NCBI GenBank assembly: GCA_017483805.1
Contig: JAFUUL010000043.1
Span: forward strand, 1-44,087
Length of the DNA stretch: 44,087 nt
Direction: 5' to 3'
From: Prevotella sp.
Lineage (GTDB): Bacteria > Bacteroidota > Bacteroidia > Bacteroidales > Bacteroidaceae
The notes beneath the pieces are model-generated. The model was not told where the DNA came from. It made no database searches and saw only the letters and a program-made list of their open reading frames with translations. The translations under genes were made by a program, and so were the position numbers. Below, piece after piece: positions 8,225-16,980 of the stretch (positions are counted from its first letter, which is position 1; each line of letters opens with the position of its first letter).

Positions 8225-8938
8225 ATGAAGAGAATTGCTTTGTTTATAGTGGCTATATGCCTGCTGACCGTTGCCGGATGTGGCGGACAAACAGCACCTG
8301 TCGTTCAGAACGAGGAAACCGATGGACAAGGGAGAGGCATCAGCGCACTGGTGTGCGAGGGTACAAATGATACGATACTGATATATCTGACGATGCCTTA
8401 TGATGGTTCTGACCCAGATACACTTAACGTGCTAAAGGCTTCGAAGAATCACCGCGTGTTCGGGCAGCCCAACGTAGGTGACAATGTGATAGTGGTGAGA
8501 AGCGAACAGGACTCGACGGTGGCCGATGTGGTCATTGTTACCGAAGACCTGATGGGCCGCTGGGGGTATGAGGCATTCCCGACGCTGCGCCTGCAGGCTG
8601 GGATGCCTGCCGATACGAGTCTGCTGCCTGACACCATCAAGCAGTTGCTGCAAGTGGCACGCGAATACAGCATTGACTTTAAGAAAGACCATTCGATGCT
8701 TGCCTTTGGCGGCGGTCGGAGGGCGATGGCAGAGGAGTCGCCGGTGGAATATCCCGCGATGAAGCGCTACACGGAGTGGAGAATCGTGGATGACCGGTTG
8801 CTGCTCTACGTCTCTGCCGTCGATTCTACTGGCGAAACCAATGTCGTCGGCGTTGATACCGCCCGTTTAGTCACACTCCTTTCTGATACGCTGGTGCTGG
8901 ATATTAACGGTGAAAAACAAGGATTCGGTAAAAAATGA
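8225..8938 (+). CDS. putative lipoprotein, function unknown
   Basis: A 237-residue protein starting MKRIALFIVAICLLTVAGC, a type II signal peptide with lipobox VAGC, so it is probably lipid-anchored in the envelope. An in-frame ATG seven codons upstream overlaps the promoter -7 box and was rejected. The mature part has beta-rich segments (VGDNVIVVRSEQDSTVADVVIV; WRIVDDRLLLYVSAVDSTGETNVVGVDT) and no recognised catalytic motif. It is transcribed divergently from the trp operon and followed by the outer-membrane protein gene, 84 nt away, so the two may be co-expressed. I do not recognise the family. Confidence 0.8.
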   Translation: MKRIALFIVAICLLTVAGCGGQTAPVVQNEETDGQGRGISALVCEGTNDTILIYLTMPYDGSDPDTLNVLKASKNHRVFGQPNVGDNVIVVRSEQDSTVADVVIVTEDLMGRWGYEAFPTLRLQAGMPADTSLLPDTIKQLLQVAREYSIDFKKDHSMLAFGGGRRAMAEESPVEYPAMKRYTEWRIVDDRLLLYVSAVDSTGETNVVGVDTARLVTLLSDTLVLDINGEKQGFGKK

Positions 8939-9022
8939 GTGTAGTAATTAAACTTTTATAGATCCTGTGCGTCATAGAGACATAACAACCAGAAAATTCT
9001 TTGATAACACAAGTAAACGACA

Positions 9023-12000
9023 ATGAAACGATTACTACTCTCGACGGCCGTGCTGTTTCTGACGGCCCTCTCCATCCAGGCACAGCGCACCTTCAGTGGT
9101 ACGGTTATCGATGACACTCAGAAGGAAGCCGTCATCCAGGCCACAGTTGCCTTGCTCAAGACCGACAGTACGCTGGTGGTCAATACCGCTACCAATCTGG
9201 ATGGTCAGTTTAAATTGACTGCCCCGCAGGACGGACGCTATCTGTTGAAAGTATCTTATCTGGGCTACAAGACTCTCTACAAGAACTTGACGATGGAAGG
9301 AAAGCCCGTCAATCTGGGACAACTGACCATCGAGGCCGATGCAATCCTGTTGAAGGGAGCCGAAGTGGTGAAGAATCAGGCCAAGGTGTACACCAAGGAC
9401 GACACCTTAATATATAATGCATCGGCCTATCGGGCTCCAGAGGGTTCGGTGGTTGAAGAGTTGGTCAAGAAACTGCCTGGTGCCGAGGTCAGCGACGATG
9501 GTACCATCAAGATCAATGGTAAGACGGTGCAGAAGATCAAGGTGGATGGTAAGGAGTTTATGACGGGCGACACAAAGACCGCCATCAAGAACCTGCCCAC
9601 CAGCATTGTGGACCGTATCAAGACCTACGACGAGAAGAGCGACCTGAGTCGTGTGACAGGTATTGATGACGGCAACGAGCAGATGGTGCTCGACTTCGGC
9701 CTGAAGAAGGGCATGAACCGTGGTATGTTTGCCAATATCGATGGTGGCGTGGGTACCAAGCACCGCTATTCTGGACGTGCCTTCGGTGCCATGATGAAGG
9801 ACGAGTGGCGCATCATGTCGTTCCTGAGCGGCAACAATACCAACGACATGGGCTTTGGTGGCGGTGGCGGCGGCGGACGCTTTGGCGGTGGCGGTCGCAA
9901 CGGCCTGCAGGCCTCGAAGATGGGGTCGGTGAACTTCAACTACGAGAAGACCAACCTGCTGAAATGGGATGGCTCTGTCCGCTGGAACCATGGTGATGGC
10001 GACGTGTGGAGCCGCAGTTCATCAGAGAATTTCGTCAGTCGGACTGGTTCGTTCGGCGAGTCGCTCAGCCAGAGTTACTCACGCAGTAACTCGTGGAACG
10101 CACAGATGCGACTGGAGTGGACACCCGACACACTGTGGAACATCAGTCTGCGCCCCAACTGGAGTTACGGCACCAACGACGGTACATCGGGTAGCCAGTC
10201 TGGTACGTTTAATCAAGATCCCTACGACTATGTGTCGTCCACAAACAACATCAAACAGATGGTGGAACAGATGTTGGGCATTGACTCGAGTTACGTAATG
10301 AATAGTTTTATCCGCAATGGACTGACCTATAGCGACACGAAACGTCTGGGCAGCACTTTGCAAATTAACCGCAAACTGGGTAGCGCTGGGCGCAATATCA
10401 CCCTGCAACTAGGGGGTAACTATAGCGAAGGTGACTCTCGCTCGATTTCGTCTAATCTTGTGAACCTGTGGCAGTATCTTTTCCAGAAATTGAACCCTGA
10501 TTCTGCAGTTTATCAAACTAACCGCTACAACCTTACACCTACCAAGAACTATGACTACAACGTACGACTGACCTATAGCGAACCCATCTTCAAGGCCATG
10601 TTCCTGCAGTTCAGTTACAACTTCCAGTATCGCTACACCAAGAGCGACCGTTCGACCTATGACTACAGTTGGTATAAAACCCCATTCGACCGGCTGAATA
10701 ATAACACGCCCAATGCTGCATTTGACTGGAGCGGTATCGAAAGTGACTATCGTGCTTGGGACAACTACTTTAGCGGTATACCCAACTACATGAGTTATAA
10801 AGACGACTTGCTGAGCCGATTCTCGCAGTACAAGAACTACATCCACACGGGTGAGGTCATGCTGCGCGTCATCCGTAAGGCCTACAACTTCAACGTGGGC
10901 GTACAGATTATTCCCCAGAACTCGGAGTTCACCTATCGCTATCTGACTACAGATACTGTCACCAAGCGAACGGTGGTGAACTGGAGTCCTACGGCCAACT
11001 TCCGTTGGAAACTGAGCGACCGAGGCAACATGCGCTTCGAGTATCGCGGCTCTACCGGTCAGCCATCGATGAGCGACCTGTTGCCCATCACCGACAACAG
11101 TGACCCGCTGAACATCACCAGTGGTAATCCTGGTCTGAAACCCTCGTTCACCCAGCGTTTTAGTTGGCGCTATAATGACTATTTCGAGCGTCATCAGCGT
11201 TTCGTCTTCGCCAACCTGAACTTCTCGACCACCAGTAACTCTGTGGCCAACATGGTGAAGTATGATCCCATAACGGGTGGACGCTCATCACGCCCAGAGA
11301 ACATCAATGGTAACTGGAACATCGGCGGCAACTTCACGTTCAACACTGCCCTCGACACTTTGGGCAACTACAACATCAATACCGGCACGGAGGTCAATTA
11401 CAGCAATAACGTGGGCTATATCGACCTGGAGCGCGATGGCAACGTCAGCAAGATGACCACCAAGCAGACCACCTTGTCGGAGCGCTTGGGTGCCAGTTAC
11501 CGCAACTCGTGGCTGGAGGTTGAACTCAACGGCGGCATTCGCTACAACTATGTGCACAATGCCCTGCAGCCCAATTCGAACTTGAGCACATGGGCTTTCA
11601 ACTATGGCTTTAACACCACGCTTCAGGCTCCATGGGGCATGCAGTTCACCACCAGCCTGAACATGTCGAGCCGTCGCGGTTATAGCGATGCGGCTGCCAA
11701 TACCAACGAACTGATCTGGAATGCGCAGATTTCGCAGAGTTTCCTGCAGGGCAAACCGCTGTCTGTGCGCCTCGAGTTCTACGACATACTGGGTCAGCAG
11801 TCGAACTTCTCGCGTGCTATCAGTGCTATGTCTCGTAATGACAACTGGTACAACTCCATCAACAGTTATGTGATGTTGCGTGTGAGTTACCGACTGAATC
11901 TCTTCGGTACGAAGGAGATGCGTCAGTCGATGCGTGGTGCCGGCGGAATGGGCGAAGGTCCTGGCAACCGCGGTAACCGTGGCACGCGCGGAGGTGGTGG

Positions 12001-12052
12001 CTTCGGCGGAGGTCGTGGCGGTGGCGGTTTCGGTGGCCCTGGACGCTTCTGA
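9023..12052 (+). CDS. outer-membrane beta-barrel protein with carboxypeptidase-regulatory domain
   Basis: A 1009-residue protein with a Sec signal peptide (MKRLLLSTAVLFLTALSIQAQ). Residues about 22-105 form a carboxypeptidase-regulatory-like Ig domain (FSGTVIDDTQKEAVIQATV, then DGRYLLKVSYLGYK). A plug-like segment follows (LIYNASAYRAPEGSVVEELVKKLPG and KINGKTVQKIKVDGKEF), then a long barrel rich in alternating aromatic and polar residues. It resembles the outer-membrane beta-barrel family related to TonB-dependent receptors, but no SusD partner is present, so the substrate cannot be inferred. Gly-rich loops occur near residue 280 and at the C-terminus (GRGGGGFGGPGRF). The GGGG run is unusual for a barrel terminus. 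Confidence 0.88.
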   Translation: MKRLLLSTAVLFLTALSIQAQRTFSGTVIDDTQKEAVIQATVALLKTDSTLVVNTATNLDGQFKLTAPQDGRYLLKVSYLGYKTLYKNLTMEGKPVNLGQLTIEADAILLKGAEVVKNQAKVYTKDDTLIYNASAYRAPEGSVVEELVKKLPGAEVSDDGTIKINGKTVQKIKVDGKEFMTGDTKTAIKNLPTSIVDRIKTYDEKSDLSRVTGIDDGNEQMVLDFGLKKGMNRGMFANIDGGVGTKHRYSGRAFGAMMKDEWRIMSFLSGNNTNDMGFGGGGGGGRFGGGGRNGLQASKMGSVNFNYEKTNLLKWDGSVRWNHGDGDVWSRSSSENFVSRTGSFGESLSQSYSRSNSWNAQMRLEWTPDTLWNISLRPNWSYGTNDGTSGSQSGTFNQDPYDYVSSTNNIKQMVEQMLGIDSSYVMNSFIRNGLTYSDTKRLGSTLQINRKLGSAGRNITLQLGGNYSEGDSRSISSNLVNLWQYLFQKLNPDSAVYQTNRYNLTPTKNYDYNVRLTYSEPIFKAMFLQFSYNFQYRYTKSDRSTYDYSWYKTPFDRLNNNTPNAAFDWSGIESDYRAWDNYFSGIPNYMSYKDDLLSRFSQYKNYIHTGEVMLRVIRKAYNFNVGVQIIPQNSEFTYRYLTTDTVTKRTVVNWSPTANFRWKLSDRGNMRFEYRGSTGQPSMSDLLPITDNSDPLNITSGNPGLKPSFTQRFSWRYNDYFERHQRFVFANLNFSTTSNSVANMVKYDPITGGRSSRPENINGNWNIGGNFTFNTALDTLGNYNINTGTEVNYSNNVGYIDLERDGNVSKMTTKQTTLSERLGASYRNSWLEVELNGGIRYNYVHNALQPNSNLSTWAFNYGFNTTLQAPWGMQFTTSLNMSSRRGYSDAAANTNELIWNAQISQSFLQGKPLSVRLEFYDILGQQSNFSRAISAMSRNDNWYNSINSYVMLRVSYRLNLFGTKEMRQSMRGAGGMGEGPGNRGNRGTRGGGGFGGGRGGGGFGGPGRF

Positions 12053-12083
12053 TTGGAATGATTTTTGAAACAAAATAATTGCT

Positions 12084-13724
12084 ATGAAACGACAGACAGT
12101 TCTTTTAACCATGCTCCTCGCCTTTTCGGCGGGGGCTTTGGCTTGTACAAACTTTATCGTGGGCAAGAAGGCCTCGGTAGATGGTTCCGTGATTTGCTCG
12201 TATAGTGCTGATAGTTACGGTATGTTCCAGGGCTTGGTGCACTATCCTGCTGCCAAACATCCCAAGGGCACCATGCGCAAGGTATACGACTGGGATACCA
12301 ATAAGTATGGCGGTGAAATACTGGAGGCAGAGGAAACTTACAATGTCATCGGCAACATCAACGAGTGGCAGTTGACCATCGGTGAGACCACTTTTGGCGG
12401 CCGCGAGGAAATGGTTGACACAACGGGTATCATTGACTACGGTTCGCTGATCTATATCACGCTGCAGCGTGCCAAGACAGCCCGCGAGGCCATCGACGTG
12501 ATGACTACTCTCGTGGAGCAGTATGGTTATAATTCTGAGGGGGAGACTTTCACCATTTGTGACCCCAACGAGGCCTGGATCATGGAGATGATGGGCTGTG
12601 CCAGCGATCGGAAGATAGAGAAGGGACGCACGGTCTGGGTGGCAGTCCGCATACCTGACGATATGATTTGCGGTCATGCCAACCAGAGCCGCATCACCAA
12701 GTTTGATATGAAGGATAAGGAGAACGTGCGCTATTCGAAGAACGTGGTCTCCTACGCCCGTAAGATGGGATGGTTCTCTGGTAAGGATGAAGATTTCTCC
12801 TATAATGCTGCCTATGCAGCCCCCGACTTCTCCGGTCGTCGTATCTGCGACGCCCGTGTATGGTCGTTCTTCAACCGCTATGCCGAGGGTATGGATAAGT
12901 ATATCCCCTGGGCTGAAGGAAAGGATGCAAATGCTGAACCTATGCCCCTGTGGGTGAAGCCCAGCAAGAAACTGAGCGTGGCTGATGTGCGTGAGGCTAT
13001 GCGTGACCATTTTGAGAACACACCCTTTGCACTTGACAGCGACATAGGTGGTGGCATCTGGGAGATGCCCTACAGGCCTACACCTCTTTATTTTAAAGTG
13101 GACGGCAAAGATTACTTCAACGAGCGTCCCGTGTCCACTCAGCAGGCAGGTTTTGTCTATGTGTCTCAGATGCGCTCCTGGCTGCCCCGTCAGGTGGGAG
13201 GCTGCTTCTGGTTTGCCAACGATGATGGCAATATGGTACCCTTCACGCCTGTCTATTGCTGTGCCACCGAGTCGCCTAAACCTTACAACACCCCAGGTGC
13301 TGATGACCTGACTTTCTCGATGGATAATGCTTTCTGGGTGCAGAACTGGGTGAGCAATATGGTCTATCCGCGCTACTCTTTGCTCTTCCCCAGTCTGAAG
13401 GAGGTGCGCGACTCGCTCGATAATTCATACATACGCCTTCAGAAGGAAGTGGAGGATAAGGCTCTGCTAATGGATGAGGCTGCCCGCACGCAATATCTTA
13501 CCGACTATACTGCAGAAAAGGCCGACCAGATGTTGGCCCGTTGGCAGAAACTGGCTTTCTATCTCATCGTGAAGTACAACGATATGACGGTGAAGCCCGA
13601 AAAGGATGGTCAGTTCACTCGCAATCGTTATGGCATGGGAGCAACGGTTAAGCGTCCCGGCTATTCGGAAAAATATGCCCGTGAACTCATTAAACAGACT
13701 GGCTCTAAGTTTGAAAAGCAGTAA
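12084..13724 (+). CDS. C69-family dipeptidase (PepD-like)
   Basis: A 546-residue N-terminal-nucleophile peptidase. The signal peptide ends ALA, and the next residue, Cys21, begins CTNFIVGKKASVDGSVICSYSADS, the C69 start in which the N-terminal Cys is the nucleophile. Other family features are NVIGNINEWQLTIGETTFGGRE and MEMMGC. The product is probably exported and cleaves dipeptides. A lipoprotein signal cannot be excluded because the Cys follows a lipobox-like ALA. It lies 31 nt after the outer-membrane protein gene, possibly co-transcribed. Confidence 0.92.
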   Translation: MKRQTVLLTMLLAFSAGALACTNFIVGKKASVDGSVICSYSADSYGMFQGLVHYPAAKHPKGTMRKVYDWDTNKYGGEILEAEETYNVIGNINEWQLTIGETTFGGREEMVDTTGIIDYGSLIYITLQRAKTAREAIDVMTTLVEQYGYNSEGETFTICDPNEAWIMEMMGCASDRKIEKGRTVWVAVRIPDDMICGHANQSRITKFDMKDKENVRYSKNVVSYARKMGWFSGKDEDFSYNAAYAAPDFSGRRICDARVWSFFNRYAEGMDKYIPWAEGKDANAEPMPLWVKPSKKLSVADVREAMRDHFENTPFALDSDIGGGIWEMPYRPTPLYFKVDGKDYFNERPVSTQQAGFVYVSQMRSWLPRQVGGCFWFANDDGNMVPFTPVYCCATESPKPYNTPGADDLTFSMDNAFWVQNWVSNMVYPRYSLLFPSLKEVRDSLDNSYIRLQKEVEDKALLMDEAARTQYLTDYTAEKADQMLARWQKLAFYLIVKYNDMTVKPEKDGQFTRNRYGMGATVKRPGYSEKYARELIKQTGSKFEKQ

Positions 13725-13740
13725 GGAAAGCAGGGAAAAA

Positions 13741-13793
13741 GCACTTTTTTTGAAAAAAGTCGAAAAAATATTTGGCGGTTTCGAAAAAAGTGC
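13741..13793 (+). terminator. AT-rich inverted repeats after the peptidase gene
   Basis: GCACTTTTTT (13741-13750) pairs with its complement at 13784-13793, and a nested ACTTTTTT repeat (13743-13760) forms a shorter hairpin. This may end the peptidase transcript. It overlaps the -33 region of the tRNA promoter. Confidence 0.5.
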
Positions 13794-13802
13794 TTACCTT
13801 TG
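13771..13802 (+). promoter_or_regulatory. tRNA-Arg promoter
   Basis: TTTG (13771-13774), a 20-nt spacer and TACCTTTG (13795-13802) match the Bacteroidetes promoter consensus. The tRNA begins about 54 nt downstream of the -7 box. Confidence 0.8.
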
Positions 13803-13855
13803 CACCCGCAAATCAGACATAAGGCCGCAAGACCTAAGATATGAGGAGCCAAGGA

Positions 13856-13929
13856 GGTTCCGTAGCTCAACTGAATAGAGCATCTGACTACGGATCAGAA
13901 GGTTGTGGGTTTGAATCCCGCCGGAATCA
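13856..13929 (+). tRNA. tRNA-Arg (anticodon ACG)
   Basis: A complete cloverleaf. Acceptor GGTTCCG pairs with CGGAATC, with discriminator A. The D-arm GCTC/GAGC, anticodon stem TCTGA/TCAGA with loop CTACGGA (anticodon ACG), and T-arm GTGGG with loop TTTGAAT are all present. CCA is not encoded. A tyrosine recombinase gene follows 250 nt downstream, so the 3' half of this tRNA is the likely integration site of the element to the right. Confidence 0.96.
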
Positions 13930-13937
13930 CGAAAAGA

Positions 13938-13972
13938 AAAGAGATGGTCGAAAGTTCATCTCTTTCTTTTTT
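13938..13972 (+). terminator. tRNA terminator
   Basis: A 9-bp stem AAAGAGATG (13938-13946) with its complement at 13957-13965, a 10-nt loop and a T-rich tail just after the tRNA. It separates the tRNA from the element's left end. Confidence 0.85.
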
Positions 13973-14055
13973 GCTTAGAAAGACTGGGAACGAGGTGGAA
14001 GTTCCTGTAAATCAGCAGATTATTTGTAAGTTTTACTCTTAAAAAAAAGAAGTGA

Positions 14056-14150
14056 CATTTGCTGTCATTTGTCGCAAATTGCTGTCATTTGTCGCTTCGG
14101 TGTTACCAAAGGTGGTTACTAGTAACACCTTGTAAAAGTGGAGGTAACAC
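14056..14150. promoter_or_regulatory. clustered direct and inverted repeats upstream of the integrase
   Basis: Two direct copies of TTGCTGTCATTTGTCGC (14059-14075 and 14079-14095) are followed by GGTGTTACC (14099-14107), the 12-bp palindrome GTTACTAGTAAC (about 14115-14126) and GGTAACAC (14143-14150). GGTAACAC recurs at 21315. A near copy of the first repeat, inverted, lies at 26686-26705. Clustered repeats beside an integrase suggest arm-type integrase or repressor sites; the function is inferred. Confidence 0.6.
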
Positions 14151-14179
14151 TTAGTGGTTAAAAAATGTAGAATTAACAA

Positions 14180-15352
14180 ATGATTACAATGATTATTCCG
14201 AATTTAACATTCGTTTATGACCGCAAGGGTCAGACGAGAGAGAAAGAACTGGGAGTGGTAGAACTGAGGATAGGTGCAGGCAAGAAGCGCAAGTACCTGT
14301 CGACTGGAATTTGGCTGAAGCCAAGGGAGTGGTCGAACGGGTCTGTGGTAGGTCGCAGGGACTGGAAAGAACTGAACGACCTGCTGCAGGCTTTGAAGAA
14401 GCGTGCTTCGGAGGTGGTAGTGAAGATGGTGGAGGAGGGTTCGCTGGAACTGGATGCCATCCCGCAGTTGGTCAAGGAGAGTGTCGTGCTGAGCAAGACC
14501 TTCGTGGAGTACTCAAAGGAGGTGGCGCAAAGGAGGTACAGGAAGATTGCTCCAGGTACCAGGGAACACTACGAATTGTTCTTTAGGTTCTTGGAGGGAT
14601 GGAAAGGCATAGTGTCGTTTGCCGATGTGACGGAGCGCAACATCGAGCGTATGGACGAGGAACTGGAGTGCAGGGGTCTGAAAGAGTGTACGAGGTGGAA
14701 CTACCACAAGATAATGAAGACCTTTGTGCTACAGGCGATAGAAGACGGGCTTATCAAAAAGAACCCGTACACGAGGCTGGACATCAGAAGAGGCAACGAG
14801 AGCGGACTGAAACGCTACCTGAGCCCTGCGGAGTTCCATCGGTTTGAGACCTGCGAGATTCCGATAGAGCGGCTGCGGAGGGTGAGGGATGTGTTTGTAT
14901 TCCAAACATACACGATGATGAGTTATGCGGACCTAGCAGCGTTCGACTACTGGCAGTGTGAGCGGATAGGCGGGCAGGTGGTCTACAAAGGTGCGAGACA
15001 GAAGAACGGGCAGGAGTTCACCATCGTGCTGCTGGAGCCTGCACTGGCCATCTTGCGGAGGTACAGGAATAGTCTTCCCATCATCAGTAACATCAAGTAC
15101 AATGAATATCTGAAGGCCGCAGTGACCTACGCAGGTATAGACAAGCGGGTGACCACGCACTGGGCAAGGCATACCGGTGCAACGATGCTGCTGAACGAGG
15201 GAAAGGTGCCCATCCACATCATCCAGCACATATTGGGCCACTCTACCATCAGAGAGACGGAGAAGACCTATGCGAAACTGATGGACGAGACGATCGTTGA
15301 GGAGATGTCGAAACTGCAGTCGGCATTAATGCCAATTAATACCGACCGATAA
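14180..15352 (+). CDS. tyrosine recombinase / integrase
   Basis: A 390-residue site-specific recombinase of the Bacteroidetes phage/ICE type. Residues 1-90 form an arm-DNA-binding region (LSTGIWLKPREWSNGSV). A SAM-like core-binding domain follows (FVEYSKEVAQRRY to YTRLDIRR), then the catalytic domain: Arg236 in RVRDVFVFQTYTMMSYADLA, H327-x-x-R330 in THWARHTGATMLLNEG, a His in QHILGHSTI and the nucleophile Tyr364 in EKTYAKL. All key residues are present, so it is probably active. Its place beside tRNA-Arg marks the left end of the mobile element. Confidence 0.94.
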   Translation: MITMIIPNLTFVYDRKGQTREKELGVVELRIGAGKKRKYLSTGIWLKPREWSNGSVVGRRDWKELNDLLQALKKRASEVVVKMVEEGSLELDAIPQLVKESVVLSKTFVEYSKEVAQRRYRKIAPGTREHYELFFRFLEGWKGIVSFADVTERNIERMDEELECRGLKECTRWNYHKIMKTFVLQAIEDGLIKKNPYTRLDIRRGNESGLKRYLSPAEFHRFETCEIPIERLRRVRDVFVFQTYTMMSYADLAAFDYWQCERIGGQVVYKGARQKNGQEFTIVLLEPALAILRRYRNSLPIISNIKYNEYLKAAVTYAGIDKRVTTHWARHTGATMLLNEGKVPIHIIQHILGHSTIRETEKTYAKLMDETIVEEMSKLQSALMPINTDR

Positions 15353-15379
15353 CTATTAATGCCGACCGACTGGAAACAA

Positions 15380-15413
15380 AAAAGGGAGCGCCTCAGATGA
15401 GACACTCCCTTTT
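15380..15413. terminator. bidirectional terminator
   Basis: AAAAGGGAG (15380-15388) pairs with its complement (15405-15413), giving a stem flanked by A and T runs that can serve both converging genes. It overlaps the last codons of the ribbon-helix-helix gene. Confidence 0.75.
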
Positions 15414-15617
15414 CAGTTTCTCCTTGACCGCGTGCTGGATGAAGTCGGAGCGGTTGGGGAAGTTTCGGTTGATGACTTCGAGGAAGTCCCTGCGCAGTTT
15501 GACAGTGATGGTCTGCGTGGGCACTTGGTCTTTCGGCTTTCTGCCTGCTCCCTCTCGGAAGCCGCCCTTTGGTTTTGGGGTTTTCTTTTCTTCTTCCATA
15601 ATGTTTGATTTGTTCAT
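15393..15617 (-). CDS. small ribbon-helix-helix-like DNA-binding protein
   Basis: A 74-residue basic protein. The N-terminal part is charged (MEEEKKTPKPKGGFREGAGRKPK). The C-terminal half has a strand TITVKLRRDFLEVI followed by helices NRSDFIQHAVKEKLKRE, the pattern of Arc/MetJ-type DNA-binding proteins and of MobC-like accessory proteins. It may control excision or the adjacent integrase. An alternative start is at MEEEK. It converges with the integrase gene on a shared terminator. Confidence 0.75.
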   Translation of the reverse strand: MNKSNIMEEEKKTPKPKGGFREGAGRKPKDQVPTQTITVKLRRDFLEVINRNFPNRSDFIQHAVKEKLKRECLI

Positions 15618-15700
15618 ACCTTATAATGTTATAACGTAATCAATTAAAATTTATTGCTTGGTTGTTCCAAAAGCGCTAAATTATGATTTGAAAATGGGAA

Positions 15701-15760
15701 ATCGGCGGCAAATCTTGGAAATGCTGCCGATGAGTTTGTTTCCGAAGTGGATTTCGGAAA
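15701..15760 (-). terminator. two tandem hairpins at the end of the early operon
   Basis: TTTCCGAA (15739-15746) pairs perfectly with 15753-15760 across a 6-nt loop, and ATCGGCGGCA (15701-15710) pairs with 15722-15731 (one G-U). In the leftward transcript they lie just after the small membrane peptide and before the ribbon-helix-helix gene. They could end or stabilise the early-operon mRNA. There is no long U-tract. Confidence 0.5.
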
Positions 15761-15765
15761 GATAA

Positions 15766-15828
15766 TCATCCCAAAAGTCCTATCAGAAATAGAATGATGA
15801 ATATAATGGTAGCAATCAGTCTCTTCAT
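15766..15828 (-). CDS. possible 20-residue hydrophobic peptide
   Basis: Starting at an ATG that overlaps the PcfJ stop (ATGA), this ORF encodes MKRLIATIIFIILFLIGLLG, almost entirely one transmembrane helix after two basic residues. The overlap favours translational coupling. Very short ORFs arise by chance, so this remains tentative. A 63-codon ORF in another frame of the same region is less protein-like. Confidence 0.4.
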   Translation of the reverse strand: MKRLIATIIFIILFLIGLLG

Positions 15829-16976
15829 ACGGCAATCTTCAATTTATGTTCCTCGTTACGTTTGCGAATCTCGGGAAGTCCCTGTTTCATCAGATGTACT
15901 ATCTGATTATGGTAGTTGGTCTGCTTATTCTGCAATCCTCTGCTCTGGACAATGCGATAGTCGGTCAAGTCAACCTCTATTGTCTCCATCCGTTTGCCAT
16001 CTACTTTTGCTGAAAGAATCAGCGAGTTGAGGCGATTGTAGTAACCGCCTACGCAATGATGCATTGCTTCGCCCTCTTCCTTGATACCCATAGCGGTCGG
16101 GATAATCTGAATAGACACCTTGCCTTTTGCAAACATCATATCAAAGAACTGCTCACGATATTTGCGGAAAGTAGGCTCAAAGGCTTCTGCCTGCTTCATT
16201 TCCTCGGCTATGCGCTCCAGTTCTACACGTTCGTTGCGCTTATCCATCCAGTGTTGGTGTGCATCCATGAGGTTTGCGGGGCAGATATAGTGAGGGTTGT
16301 TGGTGTCGAGACCTAAGAAGCGCAAATCATGAATCATGCGATACCATGTGTCAAACTCTTGATGGTCATCCCAATGGTAGCCGTGACGGAGAGCGACACG
16401 GACGGACTGCCACATGGAGTCATCCAAAGTGTAATACCCATGCATGAACTCATGCACAAGGCGGTACTGACGCACCTTGAAGAGAGTTTCAAGTCTGTTA
16501 TTTGTGAGAAGAGCCTTGCAAATTTTTGCAGGGTTGATACAATGTGTGGACGTGCGAAGTCCACGCTTCTTTAACTCGGGCAGGAGTGAGCGGATTTTGC
16601 AAGCAGTCCACCCTAACCGCCAAATGCCACCAAGATAGGAGTATTCGATATATGGTTTCTGTTTCCATATCCTCATATCAGAATCCTCTACCCATCCATC
16701 CACACGCATGTGACGTCTCTTGGCTCTAACGACCTGCTCACCATCGGCATTAATCCACACCTGCATAAACTCAAACAATCTCATGCGAGAAATATAGTAA
16801 TAGCGAATCACCTGCCATTCATGGCAACGCTCCATAACGAGGTAGTAACACAATCCCTTGTTGTGGAAGTTCTTGCGAAAATCGCCACGCATCCACTCCT
16901 CATCGGTAGAGCGGAGCAAAGGGAGGGTAGCGGAAAGTTCCGTCACCCTCTTGTTTAACTTGGTTATCTGTTTCAT
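15825..16976 (-). CDS. PcfJ-like protein
   Basis: A 383-residue protein with the PcfJ signature EGEAMHHCVGGYYNRLNSL and a following beta-rich segment (KRMETIEVDLTDYRIVQSRGLQNKQ). The family is named after a gene of the conjugative plasmid pCF10 and is widespread in Bacteroidetes mobile elements and phages; its biochemical role is not established. The frame is open 49 codons upstream, but that part overlaps PcfK in another frame and is basic and unstructured, so the ATG at 16976, 4 nt after the PcfK stop, is chosen. Confidence 0.85.
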   Translation of the reverse strand: MKQITKLNKRVTELSATLPLLRSTDEEWMRGDFRKNFHNKGLCYYLVMERCHEWQVIRYYYISRMRLFEFMQVWINADGEQVVRAKRRHMRVDGWVEDSDMRIWKQKPYIEYSYLGGIWRLGWTACKIRSLLPELKKRGLRTSTHCINPAKICKALLTNNRLETLFKVRQYRLVHEFMHGYYTLDDSMWQSVRVALRHGYHWDDHQEFDTWYRMIHDLRFLGLDTNNPHYICPANLMDAHQHWMDKRNERVELERIAEEMKQAEAFEPTFRKYREQFFDMMFAKGKVSIQIIPTAMGIKEEGEAMHHCVGGYYNRLNSLILSAKVDGKRMETIEVDLTDYRIVQSRGLQNKQTNYHNQIVHLMKQGLPEIRKRNEEHKLKIAV

Positions 16977-16980
16977 GATT

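Noticed and set aside
15644-15835. 63-codon ORF downstream of pcfJ
   Set aside because: Runs through two strong hairpins, composition is not protein-like, and the competing 20-codon frame has the pcfJ ATGA overlap.
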